The translations under genes were made by a program, and so were the position numbers. This document shows, piece after piece, positions 15,850 to 24,221 of a stretch of DNA of 64,000 nt. Position 1 is the first letter of the stretch. Each line of letters starts with the position of its first letter. Under the pieces are notes generated by a model, which saw only the letters and a program-made list of their open reading frames with translations, had not been told where the DNA came from and ran no database searches. Origin of the DNA: a virus; IMG/VR virus record IMGVR_UViG_3300042691_021282, positions 1 through 64,000 of that record. One strand, 5' to 3'.

Positions 15850-17187
15850 TTAGTAAATCTCCCTCCACCTTAAAGATACTCCAACATTAGTGCTAGCATC
15901 ACCTATATTTGTTACACGAACTGAAAAAATCTCAGAATCTGTAGAATCATAATTTTGGGAGAGATAATTTTTTTTTGAAGTTGGACCTGACTGAGTATCC
16001 GCAGTTGTTGCAGATGGTTTTTGTGAATTTTGACTTTCTCCTACAGCAAAACCACCCATAAAGTCTTCAAAATATGCAGTGCTAATTCCAGTTAAAGATT
16101 GATTGTATTCAACAACAGACTCATCATTCTCAGAAATCCAAGTTCCTACTCCAGCAAGTGCAGCAGAACTTCTTAACTTTACGACTTCATATTTTACATT
16201 CGCACCATTTGAAAATACTGAAACATCTTCAAGTTTTACCGTTGCTCTATTTGGATAACCCTTAAATGAATTTTTAAGTTTAATTGCCAGAATAGGAACA
16301 GTAGTGCCAACCCCAACAGTTCTGAGATTTGATGTATGTGAATATTCTCTACCAGACTCTGTATATCCACCCTCACTCATTACAGTAGAGCAAATTTGAA
16401 TAAAAGATCCTCCAGCACCTACTTGGGCTCCAGTATTTCTAACCTCACACCTTACTGGAAGGTTTGGATTAGACATATAAACTGTTGGAAGATGATTTGC
16501 ATTATAAAATTCATGAGCAATAATATTATATCCGTCTATACTAAATCCACAACGAACTCTACCAACACCCAACCACTCAAAATCAGTCATGAATAATTGA
16601 GTTTTGGTAATGTCCAGATTAAATCCAGAAGGACCATTTCCATCCAGTGTATCCTTATTCCATTCAGATTGAATAACTCTCCTATCTGAAGCAATTCCAG
16701 TTACATAAGATCTGATCACAAAACTCAAAGTGCCATCTGGTGCTTGCTCAAAGAAGATCCCATCCCTATCATCAAAATACCCAGTTCTCTTATATACATT
16801 TTGTTGTGCTGCACCATAATTAAATGTTGAATAAATGACCTGAGATTTACCAGGCATATAATGATGATATCTCTTTGTCTGATGAATACAATATCCATCA
16901 GTACTGATACCAGAACTTAAAATTGCTGCTGCCTGATTACCATCAAAAGTTACAGTTGCTCCAGTTCCTACCTTCACATCTATAAAGTCAGGATCAATAG
17001 AATAAAGATGCTTATAATCTCCAAGAGTGAAAGGAGTTGATGTTCTCAGTCTTCCGAAAGCATCTCCAGAAAATCCTTGTCCTAAATCTTCATAAATTTC
17101 CCCATACTTATTAGCCCTCATATAAACCTCAAAGAGGGATCTTTCTTGATTTAAATAATCTTGAGTAGTTATATTCCACTGAGCCAT
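15850..17187 (-). CDS. Probable virion structural protein, 445 aa
   Basis: Starts MAQWNITTQDYLNQERSLFE. Aromatic- and Gly-rich sequence includes GDAFGRLRTSTPFTLGDYKH (40-59), YHHYMPGKSQVIYSTFNYG and EWLGVGRVRCGFSIDGYNI. I recall related proteins annotated as virion structural in cyanophages and other marine phages, but know no defined role. A capsid-surface or neck role is possible. It lies between the gp68-position gene and the 183-residue gene, and its start follows that of the small gene with only a three-base gap, so it belongs to the head transcript. Confidence 0.7.
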   Translation of the reverse strand: MAQWNITTQDYLNQERSLFEVYMRANKYGEIYEDLGQGFSGDAFGRLRTSTPFTLGDYKHLYSIDPDFIDVKVGTGATVTFDGNQAAAILSSGISTDGYCIHQTKRYHHYMPGKSQVIYSTFNYGAAQQNVYKRTGYFDDRDGIFFEQAPDGTLSFVIRSYVTGIASDRRVIQSEWNKDTLDGNGPSGFNLDITKTQLFMTDFEWLGVGRVRCGFSIDGYNIIAHEFYNANHLPTVYMSNPNLPVRCEVRNTGAQVGAGGSFIQICSTVMSEGGYTESGREYSHTSNLRTVGVGTTVPILAIKLKNSFKGYPNRATVKLEDVSVFSNGANVKYEVVKLRSSAALAGVGTWISENDESVVEYNQSLTGISTAYFEDFMGGFAVGESQNSQKPSATTADTQSGPTSKKNYLSQNYDSTDSEIFSVRVTNIGDASTNVGVSLRWREIY

Positions 17188-17190
17188 TTA

Positions 17191-17511
17191 TCAATCAATC
17201 CATTCTAATTTTGATGGGTGGTATCTTTGTGCATTCTTGATGTTTAAATTTTTTTCTGTTACTGGATAAATTTGGTGAACAACTGCTCCGGGATAATCAG
17301 ATTGCAGTTGTTCACCAAGATCTCTTGGAGAAGGAATTCCTGTTTTAGTAATAAGTTCTAAACGATATAAACTTCCTTGCCACATTACATCGGCAACATA
17401 TTCCTCACCAACTTGTTGTTGGTGTTCTGGTTGTGAGTTGATATAAAGATTTCCTGTAAAATCTCCAGCAATATTAACTGATTCAGATATAAATTGCTTG
17501 AAAGATTTCAT
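17191..17511 (-). CDS. Head-core-position protein with a WxGxxY domain (gp68 position), 106 aa
   Basis: Begins MKSFKQFISES, an opening shared by many small T4-like phage head proteins. Residues about 36-95 form a small domain with W-G-SLYRLELI, then IPSPRDLGEQLQSDYPGAVV. The same pattern occurs near residues 462-526 of the protein at 24222-26138. The ATG at 17511 follows the preceding stop by one base, and is preferred over an upstream start 30 bases earlier that would overlap it. T4 has core protein gp68 here, but I see no convincing gp68 similarity. Confidence 0.65.
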   Translation of the reverse strand: MKSFKQFISESVNIAGDFTGNLYINSQPEHQQQVGEEYVADVMWQGSLYRLELITKTGIPSPRDLGEQLQSDYPGAVVHQIYPVTEKNLNIKNAQRYHPSKLEWID

Positions 17512-17512
17512 A

Positions 17513-17674
17513 TCATTCCTCGGTTTGTGTTTCTTGCCCAAACATACTCATTGCTACTGTAGGTCTTAATTCATCAATTTTTTCTGCAGTTCGTGTAAAA
17601 ATTAATTCTTTAATTTTATCACTGATCTGAGAAGGAGATTCATCAGCAGCAATCATATCTAAAAGATCATCCAT
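17513..17674 (-). CDS. 67: gp67-like prohead core protein, 53 aa
   Basis: A short ORF starting MDDLLDMIAADESPSQISDK and ending QETQTEE. It lies between portal gp20 and the gp68-position gene, exactly where T4 has gp67, a small acidic core protein (80 residues) processed by gp21. The sequence is helical and amphipathic. A consensus late promoter overlaps the gp20 stop 26 bases upstream. Call based on position, size, charge and coding quality; no strong motif exists. Confidence 0.65.
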   Translation of the reverse strand: MDDLLDMIAADESPSQISDKIKELIFTRTAEKIDELRPTVAMSMFGQETQTEE

Positions 17675-17699
17675 TTTTAATACCTAAAGTAATTTTTTC

Positions 17700-17707
17700 T
17701 ATTTATA
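17700..17707 (-). promoter_or_regulatory. T4-type late promoter at the end of gp20
   Basis: Exact TATAAATA on the minus strand, overlapping the gp20 stop codon and 26 bases upstream of the gp67-like ATG, so head-core genes can be transcribed apart from the portal. Confidence 0.7.
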
Positions 17708-19391
17708 TTTCCCCACCCTTGGGCATTTCTGCAACTTTAGCATCTACTTGAGTTGCTTTTCCTTGTGCATCAAGATTTGGTTCCATTACTGGTTGACCAA
17801 GATCCATTTGTGCGGTTTCTGGTCCCAAAGGCATACCAGTTGTAGGATCTACTGGAGCATTAGGATCAGGAATGATTCCATCTTCAATTTCTTTTTTCAT
17901 AATTTTATCTTGCTCAAGAATCTCTTCATCAGTCTGACGAAGAATTTTACGTCTCAGATAATCTTGAGAGAAATATTTGCCAACATATGGTTCGGCAATC
18001 TGAACCATATTCAGTCTTTCATTTAGAAGTTCAGCATCCTTAAGTTCCGCAAAGTGATTGTCATATAAAAAGTCATATTGAATATGTTCCTCCATTGTAT
18101 TCCAGTCTTCTGGAGTAATAATATTTTTAAGAATTAGTTGAGTTTTTAGCATATCGTGGAACATATAAGAAAATCTTTTTCTTAAACGAGCAACAAATTT
18201 GCTGAACTTAACTTCATCCCGAAGAATTTCGGAAGAACGACCGAGATTAAACCCACCTTCTCCGTCCATTCTTGATGGAGGAACATTCAAAGAACGATAA
18301 AGTTTCTTTTTAAAGTATTCAATATCAGTAATTTCTCCAAGATTTTGACCACCAGGAAGTGTAGAGATCTCAGTGCCTCTACCCCCTTCACGACGAGGAA
18401 GCCAGAAGTCCTCAAGCATTGCCATAAACTTACGATCATCACGAATTTCTCCGGTATTTGCATCATACACAAGTTTATTACGATAACGCATCATAACATC
18501 ACGAAGATATTGCTCTGCCTTTACTTTTGGAAGATTACCTACATCGATGTAGAAAATACGACGTTCTGGTGCTCTGGAAAGTCTATAAATTACAAGAGAG
18601 TCCTCAATCATTCTTAGTTGATTGAGAGATTTAATTGCCTTATGCAGATATGATAGTGTTGAACCTTTATTTCTATCTACTAAACCTGAAGTGCAATAAG
18701 TAATAGAATCTCTAGTAAATTTAACCCCACCAGTTCCTCCCATAGAAGAAGGATTTGATGTTGGATAATTCATTTTTGGGTTATAGATAAAGTATTCCTC
18801 AATTTGAGGAAATTCATAATTCATAGGATCGTCTGAATTTGATCCTGATAGTCTGTAAACTTTATTTTGCTTTTCTGTTTTTTTCTGCTGCCTCACATAA
18901 CGCATTTTCATTGGATCAATATATCTCAACTCTTGAATCCCTGCGTGAGGATCTTTTAAGTCAATAACCTTATGATAATATAGTCTTCCATCAACATACC
19001 AATTCCTATAAATTTCGTGAGATTTTTTATCAAAATCTAACAAAGATAAAATATATTTAAATTCTTGTCGTATTTTATTTTTGATGCCATCACTAGCATT
19101 TAAATTAGATAGCTCAATTTCTATAGGTGAATCATTTGTATCACTGACAATAGCTTCATTGACAATATCTTCAATGGCACTATCACATTCTGGATGAAGT
19201 GCCATTTCACGATATCTTTTAATTAAATCAAATTCTGTTCTATATACCCCTTCAATATCTACATAAGAGCCAAAAAAACCACTGCTCAGGTAGTAATCTG
19301 ATTCGTCCTCTCTATTCTCTGGAACAGGAGAAACGACACCCGGAGACAGTGGTTCTGTATCTTCAATAGAAAATCCAAATAACTTTGCCAT
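17703..19391 (-). CDS. 20: Portal vertex protein gp20
   Basis: 562 residues (T4 gp20 is 524). LIKRYREMALHPECDSAIED (about 55-74) and VNEAIVSDTND, RAPERRIFYIDVGNLP, AEQYLRDVMMRYRNKLVYD and LPRREGGRGTEISTLPGGQN are classic cyanophage g20 marker segments. It forms the dodecameric portal through which DNA is packaged and to which the neck attaches. The C-terminus is Pro/Met-rich (DPNAPVDPTTGMPLG). A GATAAATA late element is 27 bases upstream. Confidence 0.97.
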   Translation of the reverse strand: MAKLFGFSIEDTEPLSPGVVSPVPENREDESDYYLSSGFFGSYVDIEGVYRTEFDLIKRYREMALHPECDSAIEDIVNEAIVSDTNDSPIEIELSNLNASDGIKNKIRQEFKYILSLLDFDKKSHEIYRNWYVDGRLYYHKVIDLKDPHAGIQELRYIDPMKMRYVRQQKKTEKQNKVYRLSGSNSDDPMNYEFPQIEEYFIYNPKMNYPTSNPSSMGGTGGVKFTRDSITYCTSGLVDRNKGSTLSYLHKAIKSLNQLRMIEDSLVIYRLSRAPERRIFYIDVGNLPKVKAEQYLRDVMMRYRNKLVYDANTGEIRDDRKFMAMLEDFWLPRREGGRGTEISTLPGGQNLGEITDIEYFKKKLYRSLNVPPSRMDGEGGFNLGRSSEILRDEVKFSKFVARLRKRFSYMFHDMLKTQLILKNIITPEDWNTMEEHIQYDFLYDNHFAELKDAELLNERLNMVQIAEPYVGKYFSQDYLRRKILRQTDEEILEQDKIMKKEIEDGIIPDPNAPVDPTTGMPLGPETAQMDLGQPVMEPNLDAQGKATQVDAKVAEMPKGGEI

Positions 19392-19417
19392 TATTAAAGT
19401 CTAAACGTATCTTGATA

Positions 19418-19425
19418 TATTTATC
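19418..19425 (-). promoter_or_regulatory. Late-type promoter GATAAATA for gp20
   Basis: Minus-strand GATAAATA, 27 bases upstream of the portal ATG and just past the gp19 stop. Confidence 0.55.
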
Positions 19426-19426
19426 C

Positions 19427-20017
19427 TTATTGCCAAGCCTCTTGTGGGCCTTGTGGAGTCCAGTACTGAACTTGGAATTCTACAGTAAACTCTTCAATCG
19501 TATCAGAAGTATCATAAGAAAGATCAATTGCAGCAATATTAGTTGGGAAGATTGAATAAAATTTATACAGAGCAGCTGCCTGTAGTCCTCCACCAGTTGC
19601 AGAATTAAATCCAGTAGCAGATGCAGATCTTTTCAGTTGTTTAACATATGCATCAACCATATAATCTGCAGGGTTGGTATCACCACTTGCGTCTCCATAT
19701 TGTCCAATTTTCTGCATCCAAATTTCCATCGCATTTCTAATGGCAAAGTTTTCGTCATTAATAACAGTTACTGTCCAAGTATCAAATGTTCTGTCACCAG
19801 CAACTTTCATAATACGTCCTCTAAAAGGAACGTCGATTGATGCAATATTAGATGCTGGAAGTGCTGCTGCTTTACATAACATACTAAAGTTATCTTGACC
19901 TTCAGTGCCTCCAAAATCAACTCCATTTGGGAGAGTTGGAATAGCAACTTCAAATAGATTAGGTCTTGCACCTCCACCAATAAGTGCCTTTTTGAAGTCT
20001 TGAATTGAGTGTGCCAT
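19427..20017 (-). CDS. 19: Tail tube protein gp19
   Basis: 196 residues (T4 gp19: 163). ARPNLFEVAIP (17-27), LCKAAALPASNI, PFRGRIMKVAGDRTFDTW and INDENFAIRNAMEIWMQKI match the gp19 signature. It stacks as hexamers to form the inner tube. A perfect AGGAGG ribosome binding site lies 10 bases before the ATG, in keeping with high expression, and a near-consensus late element (TATAAATT, 20045-20038) precedes it. It follows sheath gp18, as in T4. Confidence 0.96.
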   Translation of the reverse strand: MAHSIQDFKKALIGGGARPNLFEVAIPTLPNGVDFGGTEGQDNFSMLCKAAALPASNIASIDVPFRGRIMKVAGDRTFDTWTVTVINDENFAIRNAMEIWMQKIGQYGDASGDTNPADYMVDAYVKQLKRSASATGFNSATGGGLQAAALYKFYSIFPTNIAAIDLSYDTSDTIEEFTVEFQVQYWTPQGPQEAWQ

Positions 20018-20049
20018 TTTTTGGATCCTCCTAGGTTAATTTATAATAA

Positions 20050-22248
20050 TCAAACAGTTCCAACAACTTCTTCAAACGCAACACCAGTTCTGGTTGCCAC
20101 GAATGTTAGAGTTACATAGTTAATAGACTTCGCAGGCTTCAGATAAATGTCTGCTCTGAATTCATTATTATCAATAACATCTGGGGTGTTATTTGATTCA
20201 TCGCAAACAACTAGGAAACCATAAAGACCTCTCTTTGCCTGAACATCACGGAGATATGGTTCTACAATGTTGACAAAGTTTGCTCTCGTAATAGCATCGT
20301 TCAGTTCAAAGAGTTGTGCTTGTGCAGATCTCTCAAGAGCTTGCTCAACAGTTAGGAATAGACGACGAACATTAATTCTGTCAAACGCAGAAGCATAACC
20401 AAGAGCAGTTTTATCTCCAAAGAGAAGAATTCCAATTCCAGGTTGATTTATAATTGCGTTAATTCTCTGTGGATAAAGTTGATCCCTTTGTGCCTTAGAT
20501 GGATTGTACGCAAGTTTAATCGCATTATTCAGGATTCCTCTTTGCTGACCTGCAGGTGAAAACCAAGGATATGCAAAGATTGAAGTTCTTACACAAAGAC
20601 CTGCAACGTCCGCGTTACAAGGAATATAACGGAACTTATTATTGAATCTATCATAAGTGTACTTATACCCAGCATCAAATATTGCATAAGAAGATGATGA
20701 AAGTGGGGAGAAAAATTCTAAAACATTATCAGTTTGAGTATCAGTATTTGTGACATCTACAACATCAGTACGATGTGGAGAAATTACTGCGACGCAATCT
20801 TTTCTTTGATTTGCAAGAGAAATTAAGTGATTTGCTTTTGCTTGGGATTCAAATTTATTACCAAGTCCTGGACCCATAATTAAATAATCAACTTGAATTT
20901 CATCTCTATTATTGAAAAGATTATAAGCGGTAATTAAATCCCCTAAAGTAGCAGTCATTCCACCACTATTTGAATAATCTTTACCTCCACTGAGATTATA
21001 AGTTACATTTCCAAGAGCACTGTATGTTCTGTCTTGAGCATCTTTATTCCAAAGACCTTCGGAATTGGTATATTCTGTAAATGCAGTTGAGAATCCAGTT
21101 GCAGAAACTGGTTCATTAACATTTAATTCGTCTGAAGGATTATCTCCAACGTAAACATAGTTTGAGTACTGAGCTAAGTAATCTTTCCACCATATTTTTT
21201 GAGGTGAATTGACTGCAGAAATTGCATCAGTTGCCTTTGACAAACCAATATGCTTTTCTAAAAGTGTTCCTTGAGTACCAGTAACTGTGCCAGTATCGTC
21301 AACAATAACTACGTGAATTTCATCACTCTTCCCATTTCTTTGTACTGCGTATTGTGATGTACCTGGTTTAGGTGCAATAGAATTCCAATAAATTGCAGTA
21401 TTACTTAAAGTAAGGACTTGTTGATCGTACCAATCTCTAATTGGATTGGATCCGGTATTAATGGTTGCAGTGTCAACTTCAGCACCAGAAGAATCTATTA
21501 AAGCAACTGTTATTGATCCACCACCAGTTGCAGGAGTAAAGGATCTTAGTCTAGATTTTTGTGCGTAAGTTACTGGAGTTTCTACTCCACCTGTGCTAAC
21601 TACGGAAGTGATCTTTACATCAAGAGTGCTTGCTCCAATCCCAGTAATAATACTCTTTAGATATCCATTGAATACGGAAGTAGTTCCTACTCCTGCAGAA
21701 ACAACATTTGTAAGAGCTGTTGTGACAGCCATACCAACTGTTGCTTGAGTAGTAATTGCTGCTCCTACATTAAGAATTTGGTCTGCCTTATCATCAATTA
21801 CGCATACTTTCAGATCATTTGACCAAGAGCCTGGAGTTTTTGCTGCAAAAATATAGTTTGCAATATCATCCGCATAATTTGCTTGATAGTCATCAAAATT
21901 TTTGATCTTAAGTGAAGGTTCTCCTGCTGTAGAGACACCAGAAGAGTTGCGAATGGCATTTGCGTTTACTAGATTAGATCCATCTACTCTAGCAACCTTA
22001 AGAACACCCCCATATGAAAGAAATGATGATGCACTCATCCAATATTCATATTGAGCATCTGTCGAAATTGGTTTTCCGAAAACATTAATAAGTTCTCTTT
22101 CTGTAGTAATATCAACTGCTTCATCGACTGGACCAATTGCAAAAGGACCCGCAATAGCTCCAATGTTATCTAAAACATTATCAGCTCTTCCTACAGTTAA
22201 ATCAACCTCTCTGATAAGTACACCAGGAGATAATTGAGGAGTCGCCAT
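20050..22248 (-). CDS. 18: Tail sheath protein gp18
   Basis: 732 residues (T4 gp18: 659). It opens MATPQLSPGVLIREVDLTVG, near-universal for T4-like sheaths, and continues DNIGAIAGPFAIGPVDE. The C-terminal domain has INAIINQPGIGILLFGDKTA, INVRRLFLTVEQALERSAQ and the ending GVAFEEVVGTV, typical of contractile sheaths. It surrounds the gp19 tube and contracts at infection. A GGAG ribosome binding site precedes the ATG and an AATAAATA late element is 34 bases upstream. Confidence 0.97.
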   Translation of the reverse strand: MATPQLSPGVLIREVDLTVGRADNVLDNIGAIAGPFAIGPVDEAVDITTERELINVFGKPISTDAQYEYWMSASSFLSYGGVLKVARVDGSNLVNANAIRNSSGVSTAGEPSLKIKNFDDYQANYADDIANYIFAAKTPGSWSNDLKVCVIDDKADQILNVGAAITTQATVGMAVTTALTNVVSAGVGTTSVFNGYLKSIITGIGASTLDVKITSVVSTGGVETPVTYAQKSRLRSFTPATGGGSITVALIDSSGAEVDTATINTGSNPIRDWYDQQVLTLSNTAIYWNSIAPKPGTSQYAVQRNGKSDEIHVVIVDDTGTVTGTQGTLLEKHIGLSKATDAISAVNSPQKIWWKDYLAQYSNYVYVGDNPSDELNVNEPVSATGFSTAFTEYTNSEGLWNKDAQDRTYSALGNVTYNLSGGKDYSNSGGMTATLGDLITAYNLFNNRDEIQVDYLIMGPGLGNKFESQAKANHLISLANQRKDCVAVISPHRTDVVDVTNTDTQTDNVLEFFSPLSSSSYAIFDAGYKYTYDRFNNKFRYIPCNADVAGLCVRTSIFAYPWFSPAGQQRGILNNAIKLAYNPSKAQRDQLYPQRINAIINQPGIGILLFGDKTALGYASAFDRINVRRLFLTVEQALERSAQAQLFELNDAITRANFVNIVEPYLRDVQAKRGLYGFLVVCDESNNTPDVIDNNEFRADIYLKPAKSINYVTLTFVATRTGVAFEEVVGTV

Positions 22249-22281
22249 GTTTTTCTCCGTAATCTCAGTTTAACTAAAAAT

Positions 22282-22289
22282 TATTTATT
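22282..22289 (-). promoter_or_regulatory. Late-type promoter AATAAATA for gp18
   Basis: Minus-strand AATAAATA, 34 bases upstream of the sheath ATG in a short intergenic spacer. Confidence 0.55.
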
Positions 22290-22325
22290 AAAACCTGACT
22301 TTACGTAGGGGAAATAAGACGTGAA

Positions 22326-22556
22326 CTACCAATCAGGATACTCCCATTTAGATGAAATTAATTTTTTATTTTTTAAACTAATAATCCTTTTTACAGTACA
22401 TTCTTTACATTCATAAGAATATGATGATGAAACTGGACCTCTATCTTTTCTTGTTCTATAAAATCCATCGATCAAATTTTTCATTTCCCCACAAACCCTA
22501 CACTTTCTATCAGTAAGTAATAGATGTCCTAATTTTATTTGTTTATCTAAATCCAT
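22326..22556 (-). CDS. Small zinc-finger protein, 76 aa
   Basis: Contains CRVCGEMKNLIDGFYRTR followed by YECKECTVKR, two CxxC pairs spaced like the treble-clef finger found in front of some phage HNH proteins (C-x2-C-GE-K---FY---C-x2-C). No HNH catalytic residues are present, so nuclease activity is unlikely. The ATG overlaps the terminase stop (TAATG), making it translationally coupled to gp17. It might assist packaging or bind DNA; that is inference. Confidence 0.6.
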   Translation of the reverse strand: MDLDKQIKLGHLLLTDRKCRVCGEMKNLIDGFYRTRKDRGPVSSSYSYECKECTVKRIISLKNKKLISSKWEYPDW

Positions 22557-24205
22557 TAGTGTATGTATTCCCACATATATGCACGATCTCCATACTCATC
22601 CACAAACCATCTATCCCCATCCTCATCAGTAAAACTACTATCATCTAATCCATCTGATATAAATCCAAATGGAGACATATCTTGCTCTATCTGATTCTTC
22701 TGTTCTTCATATAAACGTTTTCTAACATCTTGATCTGTTAATTCTTTAAAGTAATCTTGTGCAACTAACCAAGCATAAATTACCAAACACATTGCTAAAT
22801 CATCATTACAACCCTCTTCTGCTTCAAAAGAATTGTGTTTTTGAATAAAGGTAGTTAACTCACTCATAATATCATAATCTTTAAAAAGAAGTTTATTCTC
22901 TTCGATCATTGTTTTCAAATTAAGGCATCCAACTTTTTTTACTGTCTTAGACATTTTGACACCAAGTTGTGTTTTCTTTCCGGAAAAACCTTGACCTACG
23001 ATTTGACCAGCTCTTCCTCTCATAGAACACATAAGAAGATTATTATATTCTAAATCATAATGAATAATCGATGCTACTTGATCACCAACATCATTAACTT
23101 CACATAAAATATAAGCATTGTTGTAATTTTTTGCTATATCCACAATAATATTAGGGAAAAGCATTGGTTTTATTTCATTATTTCTATACTTTGCTACAAC
23201 TTGATGTGGAAAAGTAGTAATATCAACTACAGTAAATGCAGAGTAATCATTGCCAACACCTCTTGCAACATCGACCGTAATTAAATAATCGTGATTATTT
23301 GTAGGATTTTCATAAACATCTAATCCGCCACTACTTTTTTGTGGATGATCATAAACGAGTGCTCTAAGTTTTGAAGGTGCAATCAATGTATCAACAGACC
23401 CTAAAAACTCACATTCAAATTCAACCTTAAATTGATTTTCTGAAGTATTAGCAATAGTTTGCTTTTTCCACTCTTCATCACGACCTGGAACTTCCGACCA
23501 ATGAACATCTGTGTAAATATATTCATTTTTACCCTTCTCAGCATCATGCCACATTCGGTAGAAGTGATTCATACCATGTGGGGTAGAAACTATAATTACT
23601 TTTGTTTGTTTACCTGAAGTAATTGTGGGATAAACAGACGCAAAGAAAGAATCTGCAATGTGATTTGGAACGAAAGCAAATTCGTCTAAGAATAGAATGT
23701 TAAAAGACATTCCTCGAACAGCAGACGCAGATGTTGATGCTGCTAAAATCTTAGAACCGTTTTCAAGTTCAAGAGAACCTTTGTTCCAAGATATAATACC
23801 CTGCTGCATCCACTTAGGAAGATTCTCATAAGCAGTTTGTAATCTATCCAAAAGTTCTCTAGCAGTTGCCGCCTTGTTTGCTAGAATACCAATGTTTACA
23901 TTGTCGTTAAAAACTGCATAGTGAAGTAAAAAAGATACCACAGTTGTAGACTTACCAGTCTGACGAGGCATCTTACAAATATTAAATCGATGCTTGTGGA
24001 AATTATTAATTAATTTTTCTTGGAAATGATAAGGTTGAAAAGTTTGTAATCCATGATCAAGGGTTACAATTTTAACATAATTTTTAGCGAAATAAACAGG
24101 ATCGTTCATGCACTTAACGATCTCTATAACTTGTTCTTCTGTAAATTCGTGAGTTGTATTTGCCTTTTTTAGTAACGGATTACCAAGATATACATCATTT
24201 GACAT
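22556..24205 (-). CDS. 17: Terminase large subunit gp17
   Basis: 549 residues (T4 gp17: 610). The ATPase has an Arg-finger/Walker A block MPRQTGKSTT (79-88) and Walker B LFLDEFAF (171-178); the RNase H-like nuclease domain has LITVDVARG, a CEVNDVGD block and a C-terminal CNDDLAMCL. It cuts concatemeric DNA and pumps it into the prohead through gp20. It is preceded by the mosaic basic protein instead of directly by gp16. An AGGTAGG ribosome binding site lies upstream. Confidence 0.97.
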   Translation of the reverse strand: MSNDVYLGNPLLKKANTTHEFTEEQVIEIVKCMNDPVYFAKNYVKIVTLDHGLQTFQPYHFQEKLINNFHKHRFNICKMPRQTGKSTTVVSFLLHYAVFNDNVNIGILANKAATARELLDRLQTAYENLPKWMQQGIISWNKGSLELENGSKILAASTSASAVRGMSFNILFLDEFAFVPNHIADSFFASVYPTITSGKQTKVIIVSTPHGMNHFYRMWHDAEKGKNEYIYTDVHWSEVPGRDEEWKKQTIANTSENQFKVEFECEFLGSVDTLIAPSKLRALVYDHPQKSSGGLDVYENPTNNHDYLITVDVARGVGNDYSAFTVVDITTFPHQVVAKYRNNEIKPMLFPNIIVDIAKNYNNAYILCEVNDVGDQVASIIHYDLEYNNLLMCSMRGRAGQIVGQGFSGKKTQLGVKMSKTVKKVGCLNLKTMIEENKLLFKDYDIMSELTTFIQKHNSFEAEEGCNDDLAMCLVIYAWLVAQDYFKELTDQDVRKRLYEEQKNQIEQDMSPFGFISDGLDDSSFTDEDGDRWFVDEYGDRAYMWEYIH

Positions 24206-24221
24206 AATAAAAACCTACCTA

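Noticed and set aside
22326-22556. HNH homing endonuclease
   Set aside because: CxxC fingers are present but the His-Asn-His catalytic segment is missing and the ORF is only 76 codons.
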